From contig NZ_JAGGLL010000030.1 of the NCBI RefSeq assembly GCF_017874425.1, positions 1-48,409 of the forward strand: a stretch of 48,409 bases of DNA. The letters run 5' to 3'. A model generated the notes under the pieces. The model was not told where the DNA came from, made no database searches, and was given only the letters and a program-made list of their open reading frames with translations. Both the position numbers and the translations under genes were made by a program. This DNA comes from Clostridium punense. Lineage in GTDB: Bacteria; Bacillota; Clostridia; Clostridiales; Clostridiaceae. Shown piece after piece: positions 9,074-17,493 of this stretch. Within the stretch, counting starts at the first letter, position 1. Each line of letters begins with the position of its first letter.

Positions 9074-11629
9074 TTAACTCATTAAATTATTGTGAAAAGA
9101 CCTCCAAAATCCCCCTTCTGTATTGATTATATCCATTACATCCTTGAAAGGTATTTTAAAGGTTGGAAAACCTGCAGCATAGGCAGCTATTTCATAAGGA
9201 GTAAAGTATACATATAAATTATTCTCATCTACATAGAAAGGCTGATCTTCTCTTATTCCTTTATAAGTATCTGGGAATATATAACTATTCTCACCCATAT
9301 CCTTTATTTGCTGTGCTACTATATCACTAATAATCTGTACATAGTTACTATTTTCCTTGAATAAATCCTTTAACTCATAAATTCTTCCATTACTAAGATT
9401 TATATGAACATAGGTCTGTAAAGGCATTCCATGGGCAGCTCCAAAATAATACTCATAGCCATTAAGTTCTAAAATCAGTAAATTGTCTTTAAAAAACTCT
9501 ACTGAAAAATCTCCTGAATAGTTATAATCAAGTTGAGTTTTTGAGTCTATAGGCTTAACCAAGGAAAACTCTTTTAGACTTTCATTCAAGTCTTGCTGAG
9601 AAATTACATCTTTCATACCTTGCACCCTAGGGTAATATACTAAGTAATCCTTATTAGGTTTGTATTTTTCTTCTATAACTCTATATACATTATCCAATGG
9701 TATTATGGTGTTTTCCTTCCAAATTAAATTTCCCTTCTTATCCAAATAGTAAGTTCTATAATCTATATTGACTTTAATTGTATCTCCTTCTAAGCTTAAA
9801 TTTCCATCTCCCTCCACTACTGGAAGGTCTGTGACTACCTTGCCATTTCTGTCTATAAAGAAAGTGTTTTTACCATCCGATGCAGACGCAACTCCTTTTT
9901 CAAAGTTTAATACATTTGAAAATACAAAGTCTGTAAGTATATTCCCTTCTGTATCAGCTATGGCATATATAGAACCAATGTAAGGCTTTTCTTCATCAAT
10001 GGCTTTTCCTAACGCTATTCTGCCTTCCCCAAGAAAATTTATGTTGTTATACTCGGGCTCAATAATGTAGTTCCCTTTTTTATCTATAACTCCATACCTA
10101 TTAAGAAAATTATCTGACATATTAACTATAGCTCTTCCCTCACTAAAGTTTCCACCCCACTGAAACTTTGGTTCTATGACAACAGCCCCCTTTTCATCCA
10201 TATATCCATATTTATCATTAATACCCCTAGAAAAAGGTAACAAGCCATCGCCTAGACTACCAACAAAATAATAGTTATAAGTATTTAATACTTTTCCAAC
10301 TAAATCTATAAGTGCATATTGATTTTCCTTTATTTTTACAACTGCCTTGCCATCATTAAAATCTCCTGCGGAATCGTAGTTAGCTGGAATTACTTCTTTC
10401 CCTTCTAAGTCTAAATACCCATAAACATATCTACCAGCCTCATTAGTTTTTCCATACATGGCTCTTCCTTCTTTATATGTGCCTATAAAATCATAAGCTT
10501 TAGAAGTTAATATTTTTCCCTTCTCATTTATTACTTTAAAACCTTCCTTATCGATAATTGATGCTCTTCCCTCAGAAAAACCACTTATGCTTCCATATTC
10601 AGGCTGAACCACATAATTTCCTTCCTCATCTATTATCCCTTGAAGGTTATTTACACCTACTACTGCTAATCCATTTTCATCAAAGTCCATTGCATAATCA
10701 AACTTAGGCTTAATACTGAATTCTCCTTTAGAATTTATATACCCCCAAACAGTTCCCCCTACTTCTTTATTAGCTGCAGGATATAAATTAGCCTGTTGCT
10801 GTGCTGACTCCTTAGCTTCTTCTACCTCTGAAACCTCTCTTATAAATTCTTCATGCTCTTCAATCTTAAAGTTAAGCTTCCTAATTATTTCATTTTTAAG
10901 TCGTAAAAGTTCCTCCTTAGAAGGAAATGGTGATTCACTCTTTAACATTTTATTAATTGAGTAGAGGGCTTCTTCATAGAGTCCAGCTTTATATTGGGCA
11001 TTCCCTAGGAAATACCAATAAAATCCTATATCTCCCATTTCCTTTAGCTTAATCTTATAGTACCAAATAACCTTTTTAAAGTAATAGGGATAAACATCTA
11101 GGGCACGAGTTAGCTTTCCCTTTCGCCATCTATAAACTTCTATATCATAACCCTCGCCTGTAAAATGACGCCAAAGAGCTATTTCTACAGTACCATCTTC
11201 TACCTCTGTACTAGGCATGAAGTCCACTTCCATCTTTGAAAAAGCTACTTTATCCTTTATCATTTCTTTAAAGCTATTGTTTTTCCACTTTAAAATACTC
11301 AGATAAGACCATATAGTTCCTAGCTGCCATCCCACAATTAAATCTTTTGTTTTCTTATTAGTTACTGGTGCAGCTTTTAAATATGTTACATTATATCCCC
11401 TTCCCTTTATTCGGTCTTTAACGCACCAACCATTATAAAAGTGCTTTAATACTACTAAGTAAGCCTCATTGTTAAAAGTGTAGGCTGCAATTACTTCTTT
11501 TTTTCCATCTCCATCTATATCAGCGGTAATAATTGCTGGCTTTTTATATGGACTTTCCATAACTATGATATCTGCCTTATTAGGCAAAAACTTTTGTACA
11601 AGCTTAACTAAATCAACTCCACTCCACAT
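9074..11629 (-). CDS. WG-repeat protein with DUF3298-like C-terminus
   Basis: Large protein of unknown function. The N-terminal ~190 residues carry an FG-GAP/VCBS-like calcium loop (ITADIDGDGKKEVIAAYTF). A helical linker with a tetratricopeptide-like segment (FLGNAQYKAGLYEEALYSINKML) follows. The middle (~330-660) holds about eight WG repeats, each with a W/YGxI/LDxxGxxVI.P.Y...FxxGxA pattern. The C-terminus (~700-850) matches the DUF3298/DUF4163 type (YSGDFSVEFFKDNLLILELNGYEYYFGAAHG). The start chosen is the ATG at 11629 with GGAGAGG 8 bases upstream. A longer frame to 11695 would read into the MITE-like repeat. No signal peptide is seen, so it is probably cytoplasmic unless exported otherwise. 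Confidence 0.82.
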   Translation of the reverse strand: MWSGVDLVKLVQKFLPNKADIIVMESPYKKPAIITADIDGDGKKEVIAAYTFNNEAYLVVLKHFYNGWCVKDRIKGRGYNVTYLKAAPVTNKKTKDLIVGWQLGTIWSYLSILKWKNNSFKEMIKDKVAFSKMEVDFMPSTEVEDGTVEIALWRHFTGEGYDIEVYRWRKGKLTRALDVYPYYFKKVIWYYKIKLKEMGDIGFYWYFLGNAQYKAGLYEEALYSINKMLKSESPFPSKEELLRLKNEIIRKLNFKIEEHEEFIREVSEVEEAKESAQQQANLYPAANKEVGGTVWGYINSKGEFSIKPKFDYAMDFDENGLAVVGVNNLQGIIDEEGNYVVQPEYGSISGFSEGRASIIDKEGFKVINEKGKILTSKAYDFIGTYKEGRAMYGKTNEAGRYVYGYLDLEGKEVIPANYDSAGDFNDGKAVVKIKENQYALIDLVGKVLNTYNYYFVGSLGDGLLPFSRGINDKYGYMDEKGAVVIEPKFQWGGNFSEGRAIVNMSDNFLNRYGVIDKKGNYIIEPEYNNINFLGEGRIALGKAIDEEKPYIGSIYAIADTEGNILTDFVFSNVLNFEKGVASASDGKNTFFIDRNGKVVTDLPVVEGDGNLSLEGDTIKVNIDYRTYYLDKKGNLIWKENTIIPLDNVYRVIEEKYKPNKDYLVYYPRVQGMKDVISQQDLNESLKEFSLVKPIDSKTQLDYNYSGDFSVEFFKDNLLILELNGYEYYFGAAHGMPLQTYVHINLSNGRIYELKDLFKENSNYVQIISDIVAQQIKDMGENSYIFPDTYKGIREDQPFYVDENNLYVYFTPYEIAAYAAGFPTFKIPFKDVMDIINTEGGFWRSFHNNLMS

Positions 11630-11666
11630 AACATAATCCTCTCCCATTTTGCTCTTAGGCACCTGC

Positions 11667-11740
11667 AAATAACAAGTCAAAGAAGTATAATACAAAATAG
11701 ACGCGCATACTGACTTGCTTATTTTTTCAAGATACCTTAA
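11667..11740. repeat. Short, internally deleted copy of the MITE-like repeat
   Basis: The left arm AAATAACAAGTCA (11667-11679) matches the left arm of the full copy. The right part (11694-11740, AAAATAGAC...CATACTGACTT...TTATTTTTT...CCTTAA) matches 12076-12122 at roughly 80-85 percent by eye. The central palindromes are missing. It sits directly upstream of the WG-repeat gene start. Confidence 0.65.
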
Positions 11741-11775
11741 GAATATATTATGTTTAAGCTCCTATTTTGTGATAA

Positions 11776-11848
11776 AAATAAAAAGGTTAAATTCTAATAT
11801 AAAGGTTAGGAAGATTATCCTTAACCATTTAAATTTAGAATTTAACCT
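11776..11848 (-). terminator. Long nested hairpin, likely minus-strand terminator
   Basis: Outer arms AGGTTAAATTCTAA and TTTAGAATTTAACCT enclose a second hairpin GGTTAGGA/TCCTTAACC (11804-11826). On the minus strand it is followed by TTTTATTTTTATC. It would stop transcription from the GGDEF-EAL gene or the repeat before the WG-repeat gene. Confidence 0.65.
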
Positions 11849-11905
11849 AATAATTTTACTTATCTATTTAAGCTCAAATTGTATCTAATAAATATTAACC
11901 CTCAT

Positions 11906-12125
11906 TTAAGGCATTTGAAAATAAATAACAAGTCAAACATGTGAAGGATATTTTTAGTTCATAAGCAGGCTTATGTTCATAAGCAGGCTTATGTTCACAA
12001 GCAAGCTTGTGCAGACAAGGAAACAGGTTCTGCAGATAGTGGGGCTATCTAAGGGTTCTGTTGACGCAGTATAACTAAAAATAGACAAACATACTGACTT
12101 ATTTATTTTTTGAAAATGCCTAAAC
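11906..12125. repeat. MITE-like palindromic repeat element, full copy
   Basis: About 220 bases with imperfect ~53-bp terminal inverted repeats (11906-11959 and 12073-12125, both starting TTTA(A)GGCATTT and ending TATTTTTAGTT when read inward). The centre is a string of small palindromes: CATAAGCAGGCTTATG at 11960 and again at 11978, CACAAGCAAGCTTGTG at 11996 (an exact 18-base period), GCAGA...TCTGC at 12011-12033 and AGATAG...CTATCT at 12034-12050. No protein is encoded. It fits a non-autonomous mobile repeat or a structured intergenic repeat. Confidence 0.65.
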
Positions 12126-12178
12126 TAATCCTGCAATTAAAACTCAGTAAATACTCTATGAAATTCCTGTAACATACA

Positions 12179-14617
12179 CTATTGAGCCTTAAGATATTTT
12201 TGTTTTATTTCATCCATAGGCATTGGCTTGCCATAGTAATAACCTTGTACTTCATCACAACCTAAACCTTTAAGTATTTCGGATTCCCCAAGGCTTTCCA
12301 CCCCTTCAGCAATAACTCTTAAATTTAAGCTTTTAGCCATCATTATTATGGTTTTAACAATTTGATAATCTTCCTGCTGATCCTTGATACCTCTTATAAA
12401 AGGCATAGCAATCTTTAATTTGTCTACAGAAAACTTTTTAAGATAACTTAAGGAGGAATATCCTGTTCCAAAGTCATCTATTGAGATTTCTACTCCAATA
12501 CTTTTTAAGTGTATTAATTTTTCGATTATATTTTCTTCATTGCCCATGGCACTTTCTTCTGTTATCTCTATATCAAGCCATTTAGGTATAACGCCACTTT
12601 CTTCTATATTTTTATTTACTATATCGATGAAATTAGTATTATTAAATTGCTTTGGAGATATGTTTACTGCAATTTTTAAATCCATATTATAAAATGTATT
12701 TAACCCCTTTGCTTCCAAGCATACCCTTTTTAAAACCCATTCTCCGATCTTATCTATTATTCCAATTTCTTCAGCAATGGGGATGAATTCTCCTGGTGGC
12801 ACTAAGCCTAATACAGAGCTTTTCCAACGAATTAAAGCCTCAAGACCAATAATTCTATCTCCAGTTAAATCCCATTGTGGTTGATAGTGAAGAATAAATT
12901 CTTCATCATAATTTGCATCTCTAAGCAAGTTCTCCATTTGAAGTTTTTTAGATACTTCTTCCTTAACCTTACTATCATAAAATTGAAAATTATTTTTTCC
13001 TAAGGCCTTAGCTCTATACATGGCAATGTCTGCACACTTCATTAATACAGAACGCTCTACACCATCAAAGGGGTATAGAGAAATACCCATACTAAAGGTA
13101 GTTGCCAGCTTATAATCTTTAATTTCAAAAGGCTTATTAAAACATTTTTGGACTTGCTCTGTGACCTCTAGCACATATTTTTTACTAGGTGCATTAGGTA
13201 TTATGACGGCAAACTCATCTCCTCCTAGTCTTGCCACTAGAGCATTCTTAGGCACATGTTTTCTTAATCTCTTAGCAATCCTTCTAAGCAGTATATCCCC
13301 TACATCATGTCCATACCAATCATTAACTGCCTTAAATCTATCTAAATCTATAAACATTACTCCAATTATAGTATCATGATTTTCCGCTTCTAAAATTAAC
13401 TTGTCCAAATTATCTAGAAACCATCTTCTATTAGGTATCTTTGTTAAAGAGTCTTCCTTAGATAGTGCTTCTAATTCCATATTCCTTACTGTAAGTTCTT
13501 CTGTTCTTTCCTCTACTTTTTTCTCTAAAAAAGCATTAAGCTCATTTATTTCATTTATTTTAATTTGTAATTTATCATTTAAAATTTCTGATTCAGATAC
13601 CTTTTGATTTAAGGATTTATTTAGCTCCTGTTGCTTTGCAAGCAATCTTTCATTCTGAACAGCTATTCCTATATATTTTGATATTATTTTATGAATTATT
13701 ATAACAAGAAATATAGGTATACTATACTTTATACTTCCTGTACTGATAGCTAAAATTATTGCCATAAAACTTAGAACCATATAAGATATTTTTCTTCTTT
13801 TTCCATTTAACATCCTTGTTTTTTTCCTCTTTTGCTTTTTATTTATCTCATTCTCATATACTTCACACATAGCAGCATCTGCTATGACTAAAAATCCCAT
13901 AACCCAAATGGAGTCTAAGTATCCATTGGATATATATTCATCATTAAATATATTATATGCATAGTTTAAATCTCCTAATGCAATAATAGAAATTCCTAAA
14001 AAATAAATAATATAAGATTTATTCAATATAAAGCTTTCTTCATTGCTAAATAGTAATATACTCATAGTTGTAATTAAAATAAAATCTACGGCTATATAAA
14101 TAGCGGTAGCTACTTCACTTTGTGAAAAGCTTTGAAAATTAGGCACTACATTTTTTAGTAGTACCATCCATAGAATGCACATATACACTATTGTGATAGC
14201 TAAGGTATCAACTGCTAGCTGAACCTTATTCCATTTATCTCTTTCCCTATAAGCTACGTAGCAAATAGATGAGCATAATAGCACACTAGCACCGGCATAA
14301 GGTAAATTATAAAAACTTAATGGCTCTAAGTTGACTTTCAATACTACTTCACAGTACGCCCATAATAAGTCTCCTATAAGATAGCTTAAAGTACTTAATA
14401 AAACCAATATCCAGAACTTCTTATTCTTATCAATCTTTAAAACTGCATTATATATAATTACTATAGCTGTTAATATTCCTAGAATTGAAAATAGATTCCC
14501 AACTAAAGGAGACAGTACTCCTCCAGAAGCCACCAAAAAACTATAGTAAATCAATATGTAAATTATAATAACCATAAACATTAAATTAACTTTACTTTTC
14601 CCGTTTGTCCCTTCCAT
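12179..14617 (-). CDS. Membrane diguanylate cyclase/phosphodiesterase (GGDEF-EAL)
   Basis: Bifunctional c-di-GMP enzyme of 812 aa. Residues ~10-320 hold about ten membrane segments, then a coiled coil (~325-380), GGDEF (~385-550) and EAL (~570-805). The cyclase motif GGDEF is intact at 465-469, with no RxxD inhibitory site visible just upstream. The phosphodiesterase domain keeps EAL at 593-595, the Asn of AVNISPKQF, the Glu of EITEES, DDFGTGYSSL at 714-723, the Lys of VDKLKI and EGVE near 771. Both halves could therefore be active; which dominates cannot be told. It may set the c-di-GMP level read by the riboswitch near 30.8 kb. Confidence 0.95.
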   Translation of the reverse strand: MEGTNGKSKVNLMFMVIIIYILIYYSFLVASGGVLSPLVGNLFSILGILTAIVIIYNAVLKIDKNKKFWILVLLSTLSYLIGDLLWAYCEVVLKVNLEPLSFYNLPYAGASVLLCSSICYVAYRERDKWNKVQLAVDTLAITIVYMCILWMVLLKNVVPNFQSFSQSEVATAIYIAVDFILITTMSILLFSNEESFILNKSYIIYFLGISIIALGDLNYAYNIFNDEYISNGYLDSIWVMGFLVIADAAMCEVYENEINKKQKRKKTRMLNGKRRKISYMVLSFMAIILAISTGSIKYSIPIFLVIIIHKIISKYIGIAVQNERLLAKQQELNKSLNQKVSESEILNDKLQIKINEINELNAFLEKKVEERTEELTVRNMELEALSKEDSLTKIPNRRWFLDNLDKLILEAENHDTIIGVMFIDLDRFKAVNDWYGHDVGDILLRRIAKRLRKHVPKNALVARLGGDEFAVIIPNAPSKKYVLEVTEQVQKCFNKPFEIKDYKLATTFSMGISLYPFDGVERSVLMKCADIAMYRAKALGKNNFQFYDSKVKEEVSKKLQMENLLRDANYDEEFILHYQPQWDLTGDRIIGLEALIRWKSSVLGLVPPGEFIPIAEEIGIIDKIGEWVLKRVCLEAKGLNTFYNMDLKIAVNISPKQFNNTNFIDIVNKNIEESGVIPKWLDIEITEESAMGNEENIIEKLIHLKSIGVEISIDDFGTGYSSLSYLKKFSVDKLKIAMPFIRGIKDQQEDYQIVKTIIMMAKSLNLRVIAEGVESLGESEILKGLGCDEVQGYYYGKPMPMDEIKQKYLKAQ

Positions 14618-15088
14618 ATTTCCTCCTAGTCTCTATAAATATATAGTATTAATATTCAATTAATTTCATAGGACTTTTTTCTTATTCTAATAATTTAATG
14701 TTAAATTCCTTAATTTTATTGTAATATATTTCAACAATTTAATCTACAAAATTATTCCATATTAGCTACAAATTTATGTTATTTTAAGAATTTTCAAAAC
14801 TCCCAACTTAGAAAAAAACAAAAATGGTTATATATTTGTTGTGCGCAGTTAATAATAATGAAATCTCTTAGGTAAAATTAAATTAATATTAAAATTGAAA
14901 CTTTCTTTAGTTTATATTGATTTCATAAAAAATCCAATGTACTAAGTTTTTGTATAGACTTAAGTAGCAAAAATTTAGTATATTTAATTTGAAAGCTAGT
15001 ATAATTATTTACCTAGAAAATTCCTGTGAATTTTCTTAAAGCTTTCATTTGTAATAAAAATATTTAATGATAAATAGGTGATTAAATT
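14618..15088. other. Divergent intergenic region, GGDEF-EAL/uvsE
   Basis: About 470 bases of AT-rich DNA. TATAAT at 15000-15005 is a candidate -10 for uvsE, without a clear -35. Just after it lies the perfect inverted repeat AGAAAATTC-ctgt-GAATTTTCT (15015-15036). Nothing else was recognised. Confidence 0.45.
15015..15036 (+). promoter_or_regulatory. Operator-like perfect inverted repeat in the uvsE leader
   Basis: AGAAAATTC and GAATTTTCT are 9-base arms around CTGT. It lies 10-31 bases after a TATAAT box and 53 bases before the ATG, an operator position. It does not match the Firmicute LexA site GAAC-N4-GTTC exactly, so the regulator is unknown. Confidence 0.4.
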
Positions 15089-16336
15089 ATGTTAAGTAAT
15101 ATAAGAATCGGATATGCTTGTACACCGTGTACCCTACCCTTTAAAACTTCTAGAAGCTTTATTTTAAAAAATTTTGGGGAAGAGAGATTTTCACAATGTG
15201 TTAAAGAGAACTTAGTTGACTTAATGAATATCTTAAAATGGAATGTAGAAAACAGCATATGTATGTTTAGAATAAGCTCAGATATTATTCCCTTTGGAAG
15301 CCACAGCATAAATACTATTAAATGGTGGGAAATGTTTGAGGTCGAGCTTTCAGCTTGTGGAGGTTACATAAAAGATCATAATCTAAGGGTCTCTATGCAT
15401 CCTGGACAATATACAGTGCTTAACTCTCCTAGTGAAGATGTGGTAACTAAAAGTATTAGTGATATAGAGTATCACTGCAAATTTCTAGACTCACTAGGAG
15501 TTGATTATACAAATAAAATCATTCTTCATGTAGGAGGAGTCTATGGCGATAAAACGCTATCTACAAGAAGATTTATTGATAACTTTAAAAGACTGTCTCC
15601 ATCAGCACAAAAAAGGTTGGTTGTTGAAAATGATGACAAAAGCTATACTCTTGAAGATGTACTCAGTATATGTGAGACACTAAATATCCCTACTGTATTT
15701 GATAACCTTCATCACAAATTAAATCCATGTCCTTTAACTTTTGATGAAATTCTAAAAAAGGTAAGTGGTACTTGGAAAAAGGAAGATGGCAAAATAAAGG
15801 TTCATTATTCAGATCAAGATTTAGAAAAGAAAAATGGAGCACACTCTCAATTTGTAGTCAGTGAGAACTTTTTAAACTATATAGAGCGTTTAGAAAATCT
15901 TCCTATTGATATTATGCTTGAGGTTAAGGATAAGGAAATCTCTGCTATTAAATGTGTAAATTTATTGAAGTCTTCCTTAGAACCTTCTGTAAAATATACT
16001 CAGTGGGCAAAGTATAAGTACTCAGTTATGGAGAGAAATTACTCGGAATATAAAAAGTGCAGCAAAATAGTTAACTCTACTTCCTCCATAAAAGAAATAT
16101 ATATGTCTATAGATGAAGCTCTTTCTCTTCCCTTTGATCAGGGAAACTTTGTTAATGGAGCTAACCATGTTTATGGCTACTTAAAGGATAAAACTACTGC
16201 AAAAGAAAAAGAGGCCTTCTTCACTTTATTAGAAGACCCAAGGAAAAACAAAGAAAAAATTAAAGGAACTTTAAAACGTCTATGTTTTAAGTATGATATA
16301 GATTACTTAAATAATTCTTATTATTTTATATATTAA
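15089..16336 (+). CDS. uvsE: UV DNA damage endonuclease UvsE with C-terminal extension
   Basis: UVDE-type endonuclease that nicks DNA 5' of UV photoproducts and other lesions. The TIM-barrel core (~1-300) shows RIGYACTPCTLPFKTSRSF at the N-terminus and metal-binding segments VSMHPGQYTVLNSP, ILHVGGVYGDK, VVENDDKSYTLED, VFDNLHHKLNP and MLEVKDKE. At 415 aa it is ~100 residues longer than Bacillus UvsE. The extra C-terminal part (~320-415, with ANHVYGYLKDKTTAKEKEAFFTLLEDPRKNKEKIKGTLKRL) looks like the YbgA/DUF1722 domain found next to photolyase genes in other bacteria; that resemblance is from memory of the pattern. GGTGA precedes the ATG. Confidence 0.93.
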   Translation: MLSNIRIGYACTPCTLPFKTSRSFILKNFGEERFSQCVKENLVDLMNILKWNVENSICMFRISSDIIPFGSHSINTIKWWEMFEVELSACGGYIKDHNLRVSMHPGQYTVLNSPSEDVVTKSISDIEYHCKFLDSLGVDYTNKIILHVGGVYGDKTLSTRRFIDNFKRLSPSAQKRLVVENDDKSYTLEDVLSICETLNIPTVFDNLHHKLNPCPLTFDEILKKVSGTWKKEDGKIKVHYSDQDLEKKNGAHSQFVVSENFLNYIERLENLPIDIMLEVKDKEISAIKCVNLLKSSLEPSVKYTQWAKYKYSVMERNYSEYKKCSKIVNSTSSIKEIYMSIDEALSLPFDQGNFVNGANHVYGYLKDKTTAKEKEAFFTLLEDPRKNKEKIKGTLKRLCFKYDIDYLNNSYYFIY

Positions 16337-16351
16337 TTTATTGGATAAATA

Positions 16352-16396
16352 AAAACACCTTAGGGAATTTAACAATTCCCTAAGGTGTTTTATTTT
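16352..16396. terminator. Bidirectional terminator, uvsE/ABC-2 operon
   Basis: AAAACACCTTAGGGAATT and AATTCCCTAAGGTGTTTT form an 18-bp perfect stem with loop TAAC. T/A tracts on both sides serve the convergent genes. Confidence 0.95.
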
Positions 16397-16397
16397 C

Positions 16398-17492
16398 TTA
16401 TTTATTCACAAAGCTTCTTATCCTAAAGCTACCTGCTGTAAATACTGCCACTGCCATTAAAATCAAAATCATAGCATTTGGAAATAATGCTCCTGTGTCC
16501 ATACTATTTATTACCCAATACTGAGGAGTAAATTTACCTATGCTCTTTATGATTTGTGGCATATTATCTCCTGCCATAACTGTGGCACCCATGCTAACAA
16601 AGGTGGTTATTATACCAAACAAGTTTGTTATAAGTGCTGATACTGATTCATTCTCTGCCACTCTAGTAACTGCTAAACCTATACTAACAGAAATTAATAC
16701 AGTGAGTAGCATGTTTACAAAAATTATAGGAAGTAATCCTTCAAAACTGAAACCTAAAAAGGCCTTTTCTATGAAAAGCACAGCTGTATATATAATAGCT
16801 TGCACTAGGAAGAACCCTAAGTATAAGCCCCCCATAATTTCATAGCCTGTATTTGAGGTAGTAATTGCTCTAAATAAAACTTTTTGCTTTTTCATCCTTA
16901 TTAGTTCTGAACCTACAGAATTAGCGGATAATATAATAAAGTTAGATATCATTAAAACTACCATATAGAGCATTTGATTTTTACCTTGTATTGTTTCTTC
17001 CTTAACCTTTATAGTGGTGTTTATCTCTTCTCCCTCACTTATAACCCCTTTATTAGAAAGAAGTCTTCCTTTAGTAAGCTTAATAAGCTCCTCTTCCATG
17101 GTGGCTTCTATAAATGAAGTACCATTTCCCTCTTCTCTCTTAAAGCTTTGAATCTTTGGCTTTATTCCCTTGCTTATTTCCTCTGTGAAACTTTCAGGTA
17201 TTATATAAACTGCCAACACCTGGTTTTTCTTAAGTGATTCTAAAGCCTGATTCTTAGAACTATAAATAGACTTGCTTCCATTAGCTTGTATCTTTTCTAA
17301 AAACTTATGACCATATTCTCCTCTATCCTCCACTGCAAAGGCTACATTACTAGTTTCATGTGCAGTTTCCTTTCCAAAGCTGTATCCTATTATTCCTAGA
17401 ACAATAGTTGGCATTAAAAGCATCAAACCTATGACTAGAGGACTTTTTACCATCCTTTTAAAGTGAATAAAGGCATATCTTATTACTTTCAT
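16398..17492 (-). CDS. ABC-2 type permease (LnrN-like position)
   Basis: Membrane subunit of an ABC-2 exporter, 364 aa. One N-terminal membrane helix (~18-38) is followed by a large extracytoplasmic domain (~40-165) and about five further membrane segments (~175-355), the usual ABC-2 permease layout. It is last in the operon, 1 base after the stop of the sister permease. With that gene, the ATPase and the upstream two-component genes it has the order of Bacillus lnrJKLMN (yfiJKLMN), which exports or resists linearmycin-type polyenes. The substrate here is inferred only from layout. Confidence 0.88.
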   Translation of the reverse strand: MKVIRYAFIHFKRMVKSPLVIGLMLLMPTIVLGIIGYSFGKETAHETSNVAFAVEDRGEYGHKFLEKIQANGSKSIYSSKNQALESLKKNQVLAVYIIPESFTEEISKGIKPKIQSFKREEGNGTSFIEATMEEELIKLTKGRLLSNKGVISEGEEINTTIKVKEETIQGKNQMLYMVVLMISNFIILSANSVGSELIRMKKQKVLFRAITTSNTGYEIMGGLYLGFFLVQAIIYTAVLFIEKAFLGFSFEGLLPIIFVNMLLTVLISVSIGLAVTRVAENESVSALITNLFGIITTFVSMGATVMAGDNMPQIIKSIGKFTPQYWVINSMDTGALFPNAMILILMAVAVFTAGSFRIRSFVNK

Positions 17493-17493
17493 A

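Noticed and set aside
11960-12011. CRISPR-like 18-base repeat array
   Set aside because: The repeats are adjacent palindromes without spacers and sit inside an element with terminal inverted repeats; no cas genes.
15015-15036. LexA box before uvsE
   Set aside because: The arms read GAAAATTC/GAATTTTC, not GAAC-N4-GTTC; kept only as an unnamed inverted repeat.
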